DNA of 13,621 nucleotides from Actinomycetes bacterium (GTDB lineage Bacteria > Actinomycetota > Humimicrobiia > JAHJRV01), in contig JAUWOM010000018.1 in the NCBI GenBank assembly GCA_030612085.1, forward strand, positions 1-13,621. Direction: 5' to 3'. Position 1 is the stretch's first letter. Each line of letters begins with the position of its first letter. The notes under the pieces were generated by a model that ran no database searches, was not told the origin of the DNA, and saw nothing but the letters and a program-made list of their open reading frames with translations. Shown piece after piece: positions 7,801-13,090 of this stretch. A program made the translations under genes and the position numbers.

Positions 7801-8341
7801 TGAAATTAAAAAGTTTACGGATAAGAGCTTAATAAAAATTGCAGGAGTTGTTTCCAAGATTAAGAGAATTACAACTAAAAAAGGAGAAACAATGCTCTTT
7901 CTAACATTAGAAGATATTAGCAACTCTATAGAAGTTATAATTTTTCCTTCTTTACTTAAAAAATTTCATCAATTTCTTAAAGAAGATATGATAATAGGAA
8001 TCAAGGGTAAAATTGATATAAAAGAAGACCAGGCGAAGTTGATAGCAAGTGAAATTGAAGAAATAGAGTTAAAACATAAGAAACCTGCATCTAAAAAGGT
8101 TAAACCAAATTTGGTTATAGAGTTGAATTTAAATAGTATAAATGATGATTTTTTGCATAGGCTTAGAAGGATTCTATTAAATAACCCAGGTCCATCTAAT
8201 GTTATTATCAGATTGAAATCTGATAAATCTTTAAAAGCCTTTAAATTAGGTAGTTCTCTAAGCGTTACTCAATCAGAAGAATTTTTGGATGAAATTAATA
8301 ACTTTTTGGGTGAAAAGGGAATTGTTAAAATGGAAAGCTAA
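4889..8341 (+). CDS. dnaE: DNA polymerase III alpha subunit, DnaE type
   Basis: This is the replicative DNA polymerase of the C family. Residues below count from the TTG start (1150 aa; GTG at 4880 would add three). The N-terminal PHP domain (about 8-280) retains all nine metal ligands: H12, H14, D21, H46, E71, H91, C141, D209 and H211. The polymerase palm carries PDIDIDF with catalytic D402 and D404, and D553 in LLKMDFLGLRTLT. The finger region has DRQ-like SRQDSIHAAGVVIS and FNKSHSAAYSLISYQ. A tandem helix-hairpin-helix follows (around 840-890), then a clamp-binding motif QFSLF (908-912) and an OB fold (about 980-1065) with a short C-terminal tail. Length equals that of E. coli DnaE; it is not PolC, as no DnaQ-like exonuclease is inserted. 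The nearest downstream gene is a convergent tRNA. It works in the replisome with the clamp and loader, which are not encoded here. Confidence 0.97.
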   Translation: MAKNIPDFIHLHTHTEFSLLDGAIKIPNLISKAKEFNMHSVAITDHGNMYGAIEFYNLAKEADIKPIIGCEFYVAINSRFNKSKREEKSNHLTLLAKDIQGYKNLMKLITLSYFEGFYYKPRVDLELLSKYSSGIIALSGCISGNIPRLILEDRINEAIESASKFCEIFGKENLYLEIQDQGLEEQKILNPKLIKMSEKLNIPLVATNDAHYLNKENHTAHDVLLCIQTRTTLDDKERLRFSTPEFYFKSKEEMFNIFKDIPEVLKNSIEISEKCNLEIPLNLDLLPAYKVPENYNLDSYLEEICREGFNKRYSDPTDEIKDRLKRELIVIKDMGYSGYFLIVWDFVNYAKRSSIRVGPGRGSAAGSIVSYCLGITDIDPIEYGLLFERFLNPHRKSLPDIDIDFCYERRNEVIDYVVSKYGRNKVAQLITFGTMAARAATRDAGRVFGVPYGKVDKVAKMIPMGIGITIDKSINTVPELRDSYQKDEEVKKILDTAMALEGLSRQDSIHAAGVVISDKDLTEYTPLQRKGNGEVVTQYKMDDVQRIGLLKMDFLGLRTLTLIDKTLEIIKHTKEIEINLNEIDLQDKKTFSMISHGETIGIFQLESSGMRNLMIDLQPNCIEDLIALLALYRPGPLQSGMVKDFVKAKKGKTKIRYPHPSLESILDTTYGIIVYQEQVMEIASKMADFTMAEADILRGAISKKKRRVLSKQRNKFLDGALNNGISRGAAQKIFDLLLLFAEYGFNKSHSAAYSLISYQTAYLKANYPVEFMAALLTVRMADQEKVAQYINECRRLGIEILPPDVNESFSNFTVVGNKIRFGLSAVKNVGDNVIQNIVSNRKDKGKFKSFVDFCSMVDPVVLNKKTLESLIKAGAFDSLGLTRQSLMKNYKRIVSHVLTIRGNREIGQFSLFDADKTLKDALITTLPEKRTEFPRKKLLAYEKEMLGLYVSDHPLIGYEHQLNKYSDCQISEIKKFTDKSLIKIAGVVSKIKRITTKKGETMLFLTLEDISNSIEVIIFPSLLKKFHQFLKEDMIIGIKGKIDIKEDQAKLIASEIEEIELKHKKPASKKVKPNLVIELNLNSINDDFLHRLRRILLNNPGPSNVIIRLKSDKSLKAFKLGSSLSVTQSEEFLDEINNFLGEKGIVKMES

Positions 8342-8385
8342 AATGGAACCGAAGTTAATATTGGTGGGTGGTGCTTCGCATTACT

Positions 8386-8392
8386 AAAAAAA
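8386..8392 (-). terminator. T-run downstream of tRNA-Leu
   Basis: On the minus strand seven consecutive Ts occur 9 bases after the encoded CCA. There is no independent stem before them, so this is at best a weak or structure-poor terminator for the tRNA. Confidence 0.3.
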
Positions 8393-8401
8393 GTTTGACC
8401 T

Positions 8402-8490
8402 TGGTGCCGAAGGTGGGAATCGAACCCACATGAGTATTAAAACTCACTGGATTTTGAATCCAGCGCGTATACCAATTCCGCCACTTCGGC
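8402..8490 (-). tRNA. tRNA-Leu(CAA)
   Basis: The minus strand folds as a class II cloverleaf of 89 bases including an encoded CCA (8402-8404). The acceptor stem is GCCGAAG with CTTCGGC and discriminator A. The D-arm is GTGGCGGAATTGGTATACGC, typical of leucine tRNA. The anticodon stem CTGGA/TCCAG encloses loop TTCAAAA with anticodon CAA, which reads UUG. The long variable arm is TGAGT-TTTAAT-ACTCA. The T-arm is GTGGG-TTCGATT-CCCAC. The gene lies convergent to dnaE and divergent from polA. Confidence 0.97.
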
Positions 8491-8515
8491 ATTATTAATT
8501 TTTTATATTTATTAA

Positions 8516-8544
8516 ATTTTATACAGTAGAGAAACAATTATCAA
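8516..8544 (-). promoter_or_regulatory. Promoter of tRNA-Leu
   Basis: On the minus strand TTGATA (8544-8539) and TAAAAT (8521-8516) are separated by exactly 17 bases. Transcription would begin near 8509, about 19 bases before the mature tRNA 5' end, a normal tRNA leader length. The -35 box falls inside the left part of the inverted repeat that precedes polA. Confidence 0.6.
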
Positions 8545-8554
8545 GCAATTGTTT
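8532..8554. repeat. Inverted repeat between tRNA-Leu promoter and polA start
   Basis: AAACAATT (8532-8539) and AATTGTTT (8547-8554) are perfect reverse complements around a 7-base spacer. The repeat overlaps the tRNA -35 box and ends 8 bases before the polA ATG, where an SD would be expected and none exists. It could be a protein-binding operator or an mRNA hairpin; with only A/T-rich arms, chance cannot be excluded. Confidence 0.4.
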
Positions 8555-8562
8555 TCACATTT

Positions 8563-11235
8563 ATGAAAAAGAAAGATAAATTTGTAATTATAGATGGAAA
8601 TAGTTTAGCATACAGAGCCTTTTTTGCCCTTCCTGAAAGCATTATTACAAAATCTGGCATTATAACTAATTCAGTTTATGGTTTTACAAATATGTTGCTT
8701 AAAATAATAACTGATAAAAAGCCTACAATGTTGGCAGTTGCTTTTGATAGTAAAAAACCAACATTTAGACATAAGATATTTAAAGACTATAAATCTGATA
8801 GGGAAAAAATGCCAGAGGATTTGGCAAGTCAGTTTAATTTAATATATAGAGTATTAGACGTTTTCAATATTCCTAAATATCAAGTAGAGGGTTATGAAGC
8901 AGATGATTTACTTGGTACTTTAGCTACACAAGCTAAGGATAAAGGAATCGAGGTTTTAATAGTAACTGGAGACAAAGATGCACTTCAATTAGTATCTGAG
9001 AATGTAAAGGTAATATTTACTATAAAAGGAATTTCAGAAGTTAATATTTACGGTCCCGATGAAGTAATTGATAAATATGGTATAGGTCCAAACTATATTA
9101 CAGATTATTTTGGTTTGATTGGTGACAAAATAGATAACATTCCAGGCATCTCTGGTATTGGAAAAAAGAGTGCAGCTAAGCTTATAAATGAATTTGGTTT
9201 TTTAGAGCAGATATTAGATAGAGTAGATGAAATAAGAACTGAGAAAATTAAAGAAAAACTAAAACAAGATTCTGAAATAGCTATTTTAAGTAAGAATTTA
9301 GCAACAATAGATTGTAATAGCCCTATTAGAATAGATATTGAAAAATGCAAATTAAAAAAATTTGATGAAAAAAAGGTTTATGAGCTTTTTGAGTATCTTG
9401 AGTTTAGAACATTATGGGAGAAAATTAAAAGAATGAATTTAATAAAAAAATCATTAAAAGATGAAAATAAGTTTAAAAGTAGAGTTAAACTTATAGATGA
9501 GGAAGGCGAACTTATAAATTTAATTGATAAGATAAAAAATTTAAAAGAAATTTCAATTCAATTTTTAGGTAGTAATAATGATTGTACTGGAATTTCTATC
9601 TCTATTAAACCAGATATATCCTTTTATATTCATATTGATAGTAAGGAAAAAGAGGATAGATTTTTTAATTTATTAAAACCGATTTTAATAAATAAAAATA
9701 TTAAAAAAATAATGCATAATGCCAAGTACCAATTAAAGATATTATTTAAAAAAGGTATTAGGCTACAAGGACTCATTTTTGATAGTTATATTGCATCTTA
9801 TCTATTAAATCCCCACTTTAGAGAGCATAAACTTTCAGAAATTATTCAAAAATATTTCGGTTATAGTGCATCTGATTTTGAAAGAGTAGAAACTTCTGGT
9901 CAGTTAGGATTAATTCAGGATAAAGATTGGATTCAAAAGATGTCGGAGGTAGAGGGAAGAAGAACAAGTGCATTACTTGCTTTAAAAAAAATATTAGAAA
10001 CTGCACTTGTTTCTCAAGATATTGAGAAACTTTTCTATGAAGTTGAAATTCCATTGATAGAGGTTTTGGCAAGGTTGGAATTATGGGGTGTTAAGGTAGA
10101 TGTTAGTTATTTAAATAAATTAACAAATAGTTACCAGGGAAAAATATCAAAAATTACTGGAAAAATTTATAAGCTTGCTGGTCAAGATTTTAATATAAAT
10201 TCTCCTCAACAATTGGGAAAAATTCTCTTTGAAAAACTAAAACTTACATCATCTAAAAAAACAAAAACTGGTTATGCAACAGGTTTTCCAATTTTGAAAA
10301 AATTGGAGGAAAAGCACCCAATAATAAGAGAAATAATTGATTATAGGGAATTATCAAAATTGAAATCGACATATATAGATGCCTTACCTTCATCAGTTAG
10401 TAGTTTTGATGGAAGAATTCATACAACATTTCATCAAACTGGTACTGTTACTGGTAGATTATCAAGCAGTGATCCCAATCTTCAAAATATCCCTATAAGG
10501 ACAGAACTGGGAAGGGAGACAAGAAAAGCATTTATAGCTGATGAGAATCATATTTTATTGGAAGCTGACTATTCACAGGTTGAACTTCGAATTCTTGCTC
10601 ATCTATCTGAAGATGAAAATCTAATTAATGCTTTTGAAAAAGATGTTGATTTTCACAAACTTACTGCCTCTCAACTTTTCAATGTAAAAATGGATGAGGT
10701 TACTCCTGCATTAAGAAGATCAGCAAAAGCAATAAATTTTGGAATAATTTATGGTATGACAAAATTCGGTTTAGCTCAAAGACTTAACATCTTAGAAAAT
10801 GAAGCAGAAAATTATATAGAGCAATATTTTAATCAATATCCAAGAGTTAAAGAATATATAGATGATATTTTTGAGGAAGCATTAAATAAAGGATATGTTA
10901 CAACAATTTTAGGTAGGCGAAGATACATTCCAGAATTGAAATCAAGAAATCCGAAAATTAGACAACTTGGAGAAAGGTTTGCCATTAATGCACCAATTCA
11001 AGGTAGTGCTGCAGATATTATAAAGATAGCCATGATAGCTATATATAAAGAAATATTAGGTAAAAATTATAAATCAAAAATCGTATTACAGGTTCATGAT
11101 GAACTTTTGTTAGAAGTACCAATTGATGAAAAGGAAAAAATTATTAATATGGTAAGAGAGAAAATGGAAAATGCTTACCCACTTAAAGTAAAGCTGAAAG
11201 TAGATATAAAAACTGGAACCAGTTGGTATATTTAA
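8563..11235 (+). CDS. polA: DNA polymerase I
   Basis: Pol I fills gaps and removes Okazaki RNA primers. The 5'-nuclease domain (1 to about 290) has its metal ligands: D11, D62, E112, D114, D115, D137, D139, D188 and D191, plus the helix-hairpin-helix GISGIGKKSAAKL. The middle domain (about 310-490) keeps the exonuclease fold but not the chemistry: DTE is replaced by QFL near residue 332, N386 is kept but the next catalytic Asp is Q390, and the exo III YxxxD is absent. Polymerase motif A is LLEADYSQVELR (D669), motif B is RRSAKAINFGIIYG (K722, F726, Y730) and motif C is VHDE (D846, E847). Length of 890 is normal. F726 is the position where Phe discriminates against dideoxynucleotides. The start MKKKDKFVIIDGNSLAYRAF is family-typical, yet no SD precedes it. 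Confidence 0.97.
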   Translation: MKKKDKFVIIDGNSLAYRAFFALPESIITKSGIITNSVYGFTNMLLKIITDKKPTMLAVAFDSKKPTFRHKIFKDYKSDREKMPEDLASQFNLIYRVLDVFNIPKYQVEGYEADDLLGTLATQAKDKGIEVLIVTGDKDALQLVSENVKVIFTIKGISEVNIYGPDEVIDKYGIGPNYITDYFGLIGDKIDNIPGISGIGKKSAAKLINEFGFLEQILDRVDEIRTEKIKEKLKQDSEIAILSKNLATIDCNSPIRIDIEKCKLKKFDEKKVYELFEYLEFRTLWEKIKRMNLIKKSLKDENKFKSRVKLIDEEGELINLIDKIKNLKEISIQFLGSNNDCTGISISIKPDISFYIHIDSKEKEDRFFNLLKPILINKNIKKIMHNAKYQLKILFKKGIRLQGLIFDSYIASYLLNPHFREHKLSEIIQKYFGYSASDFERVETSGQLGLIQDKDWIQKMSEVEGRRTSALLALKKILETALVSQDIEKLFYEVEIPLIEVLARLELWGVKVDVSYLNKLTNSYQGKISKITGKIYKLAGQDFNINSPQQLGKILFEKLKLTSSKKTKTGYATGFPILKKLEEKHPIIREIIDYRELSKLKSTYIDALPSSVSSFDGRIHTTFHQTGTVTGRLSSSDPNLQNIPIRTELGRETRKAFIADENHILLEADYSQVELRILAHLSEDENLINAFEKDVDFHKLTASQLFNVKMDEVTPALRRSAKAINFGIIYGMTKFGLAQRLNILENEAENYIEQYFNQYPRVKEYIDDIFEEALNKGYVTTILGRRRYIPELKSRNPKIRQLGERFAINAPIQGSAADIIKIAMIAIYKEILGKNYKSKIVLQVHDELLLEVPIDEKEKIINMVREKMENAYPLKVKLKVDIKTGTSWYI

Positions 11236-11257
11236 AATTTTAGATATATAATTATCT

Positions 11258-11280
11258 ATCTTAAAAATTTAAGATTTTTT
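11258..11280 (+). terminator. Intrinsic terminator after polA
   Basis: ATCTTAA (11258-11264), a 4-base loop AAAT, and TTAAGAT (11269-11275) are followed by a run of Ts to 11280. The stem is A/U-rich with one G-C pair, so efficiency may be modest. It separates polA from rpsA. Confidence 0.6.
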
Positions 11281-11289
11281 AAATAAATA

Positions 11290-11331
11290 TTGCAATAATA
11301 CTTGCATTTTTTTTATAGTTAGTAGTATATT
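11290..11331 (+). promoter_or_regulatory. Two overlapping promoter candidates for rpsA
   Basis: Candidate 1 is TTGCAA (11290-11295), an 18-base spacer and TATAGT (11314-11319). Candidate 2 is TTGCAT (11302-11307), an 18-base spacer and TATATT (11326-11331). Both lie after the polA terminator and upstream of the AGGAGG at 11347-11352, giving a short leader. Both have better -35/-10 matches than most of the other intergenic DNA here. Confidence 0.5.
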
Positions 11332-11360
11332 ATAGAAAAATTTTTTAGGAGGAATTATTA

Positions 11361-12806
11361 GTGGAGAAAAATAAAATATTAAATGACTTATCTGAAGAAG
11401 AAAAAAAGTATTTGACTGTTAACGAGAAAGGTGAAATTGTACCTAATTATGAAATGACAATGGTATCTCTTGAAGAGGGAGATATTATAAAAGGGACAGT
11501 TGTGAAAGTTAATAAAGATGAAGTTTTGGTTGATGTTGGATATAAATCTGAAGGAGTAATCCCGCCAAGGGAGTTATCAGTAAGGTATGATTTGGAACCT
11601 AATAAAATTATAAGCGTGAATGATACAATTGAAGTACTTGTTCTTCAAAAGGAAGATCAAGATGGAAGATTAATCCTTTCAAAAAAAAGGGCAGAATCTC
11701 GAAGAGCTCTGGAAAAGATAGAAGAAGCTTATAGAGAAGATAAGTTAATCAAAGGAGTGGTTATAGATTTAGTAAGGGGTGGATTGATTGTAGATATTGG
11801 CATGAGAGCCTTTCTTCCAGGTTCTTTGATTGATTTAAAAAAGGTAACAGATTTTAATGCATATTTAGATAAAGAAGTTACATGCAAAGTAATTAATATT
11901 GATAGACAAAAAAATAATGTTATCATCTCTAGAAAAGCTTATCTTGAAATTGAAAAAAAGATAGTAAGAGATACTTTTATTCAGAGTGTGAAGGTAGGTC
12001 AAGTTAAAAAAGGAGTAATTTCTAATATTTTAGATTTTGGAGCATTTGTTGATTTAGGTGGAGTTGATGGTTTAATACATATTTCAGAACTTTCATGGGG
12101 ACATGTGAACCATCCATCTGAGATAGTAAAGATCGGAGACGAAGTTGAAGTGGTTATTTTAGAGGTAGACAAGGAAAAAAAGAGAGTAGCTTTGGGACTT
12201 AAACAAACGCAGATTGATCCTTGGATGGAATTAACAAAAAAATATGCTATGGGTGATGTGGTTGATGGAAAGGTTATAAAAATAGTACCATTTGGAGCAT
12301 TTGTACAGATTGAGAAAGGAATTGAGGGATTGGTTCATATCTCAGAAATTGCTGTTTATAGTGTAGAAAAGCCAGAAGAAGTTGTAAATATTGATGATAA
12401 AGTAAAAGTAAAAATTATTGATATAGATTTTGATAAAAGAAGAATTGGTTTGAGTATAAGGCAAGCTCCAAGAGAGAAAAAAGAGGATGAGGAACCTAAA
12501 GAAAAAGCTAAGCCCATTGAAAAGGAAATAAAAGTCAAAGAAGAAACTAAACCTATTGAAGAGAAGAAAAAGGTTGAAGAAAAAGCTAAACCTATTAAAA
12601 AGGAAATAAAAGTCGAAGAAGAAGTAGAATCTACTAAGGAGGAAGTTAAAGAAGTAGTTAAAGAAGCAGTTGAAGAAGCTAAAGAAGAGATTAAGAAAGA
12701 AGCTAAAGAAGAAGTTAAAGATGTAATAGAATCTACTAAGGAGGAAGTCGAAGAAGAAGTTGAAGAAGTTAAAGAAGATAAATCAGAAGAAATAAAAGAT
12801 AAATAA
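11361..12806 (+). CDS. rpsA: Ribosomal protein S1 (four S1 domains plus charged tail)
   Basis: S1 binds single-stranded mRNA and helps the 30S subunit load messages. Four OB-fold S1 domains are visible at about 38-109, 127-192, 212-282 and 297-367. The third and fourth are the most typical, with FGAFVDLGGVDGLIHISELS and FGAFVQIEKGIEGLVHISEI. Residues 371-481 form a highly charged Lys/Glu tail with no S1 fold, built from repeats such as KAKPI-KEIKV-EE and ESTKEEV; it probably forms a long single helix or stays extended. E. coli S1 has six domains, and four is common in low-GC lineages. The start is GTG with a perfect AGGAGG 8 bases upstream, a strong initiation site. Some four-domain S1-like proteins are not stable ribosome components, so ribosomal function is inferred from family. 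Confidence 0.9.
   Translation: MEKNKILNDLSEEEKKYLTVNEKGEIVPNYEMTMVSLEEGDIIKGTVVKVNKDEVLVDVGYKSEGVIPPRELSVRYDLEPNKIISVNDTIEVLVLQKEDQDGRLILSKKRAESRRALEKIEEAYREDKLIKGVVIDLVRGGLIVDIGMRAFLPGSLIDLKKVTDFNAYLDKEVTCKVINIDRQKNNVIISRKAYLEIEKKIVRDTFIQSVKVGQVKKGVISNILDFGAFVDLGGVDGLIHISELSWGHVNHPSEIVKIGDEVEVVILEVDKEKKRVALGLKQTQIDPWMELTKKYAMGDVVDGKVIKIVPFGAFVQIEKGIEGLVHISEIAVYSVEKPEEVVNIDDKVKVKIIDIDFDKRRIGLSIRQAPREKKEDEEPKEKAKPIEKEIKVKEETKPIEEKKKVEEKAKPIKKEIKVEEEVESTKEEVKEVVKEAVEEAKEEIKKEAKEEVKDVIESTKEEVEEEVEEVKEDKSEEIKDK
12501..12623 (+). repeat. 45-base direct repeat in the rpsA tail
   Basis: 12501-12545 and 12579-12623 match at all but about four positions. They encode EKAKPIEKEIKVKEE and EKAKPIKKEIKVEEE, and start 78 bases (26 codons) apart. 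The in-frame spacing and near identity indicate recent tandem expansion of the tail. Confidence 0.85.
12625..12748 (+). repeat. 22-base exact direct repeat in the rpsA tail
   Basis: The 22 bases at 12625-12646 recur exactly at 12727-12748, 102 bases (34 codons) later, encoding ESTKEEV both times. Each copy contains AAGGAGG, a strong SD-like sequence inside the coding region with no start codon at a usable distance. Confidence 0.85.
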
Positions 12807-12889
12807 TTATAAATTTTAATAGATAAATAACAAAATCTGATATCTTGACATAAATATAATAAAATTAAATTAGCTGGATTTATAAATTG

Positions 12890-12924
12890 TATGCTCTGGT
12901 ATTATTCCAGAGCATATTTCATTT
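12890..12924 (+). terminator. Hairpin terminator after rpsA, possibly bidirectional
   Basis: TATGCTCTGG (12890-12899) and CCAGAGCATA (12907-12916) pair perfectly over 10 bp with a 7-base loop, followed by TTTCATTT. It is the most GC-rich hairpin in the intergenic DNA of this window. The T-tract is interrupted, but the position 84 bases after the rpsA stop, between convergent genes, fits a shared transcription end. Confidence 0.65.
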
Positions 12925-12944
12925 GCTCTTAAATTCAAAGAGGT
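12925..12944 (-). other. Predicted omega-RNA guide segment (element flank)
   Basis: If the element ends at TTCAC (12945 on the minus strand), the adjoining host bases ACCTCTTTGAATTTAAGAGC would form the guide of the TnpB RNA, since the guide is copied from the DNA flanking the right end. The segment can also fold on itself (CTCTT with AAGAG). The exact border is inferred. Confidence 0.4.
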
Positions 12945-13090
12945 GTGAACTACCCTCAGCTTTCGCAAAGGGCTTCCTGCGAGTGTATTGTCTTAATTGA
13001 CAAGCCTGTTTTTCGCAGATTACCAACAAATTGCTGATAGCCTGTCCACTTGGCATTCTGTGATAGGAAACGAGACATAATATTTATAGA
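12945..13090 (-). ncRNA. Putative omega-RNA (reRNA) scaffold at the tnpB 3' end
   Basis: In IS200/IS605-type elements the guide RNA is made from the 3' end of tnpB plus the right end of the element. Here the minus strand at 12972-12953 folds as CCCTTTGC-GAAA-GCTGAGGG, an 8-position stem with one U-U mismatch and one G-U wobble, capped by a GNRA tetraloop. It spans the tnpB stop codon and is followed by TAGTTCAC, the ending expected of such right ends. The 5' limit is not visible from sequence and 13090 is only an estimate. Confidence 0.5.

Noticed and set aside
8348..8380. Possible tRNA remnant or hairpin (CGAAG...CTTCG, and a minus-strand AGCACCA like a tRNA 3' end)
   Set aside because: Only a 5-bp stem, no T-arm or anticodon arm; too little to call a second or degraded tRNA.
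8355..8537. 60-codon open frame on the minus strand
   Set aside because: It is the translation of the tRNA-Leu gene and its flanks (KWRNWYTRWIQNP pattern) and has no coding support.
9105..9350. Minus-strand open frame inside polA
   Set aside because: Antisense shadow of the conserved 5'-nuclease domain.
9842..10072. Minus-strand open frame inside polA
   Set aside because: Antisense shadow of the polymerase gene; no recognisable protein.
11729..12538. Two minus-strand open frames inside rpsA (11729-11926 and 12356-12538)
   Set aside because: Shadows of the S1 domains and the purine-rich tail, giving Ser/Phe-rich low-complexity products.
12845..12872. Perfect TTGACA followed by A/T-rich sequence
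   Set aside because: No good -10 at 16-18 bases, and any transcript would meet the hairpin terminator within about 40 bases; probably chance.
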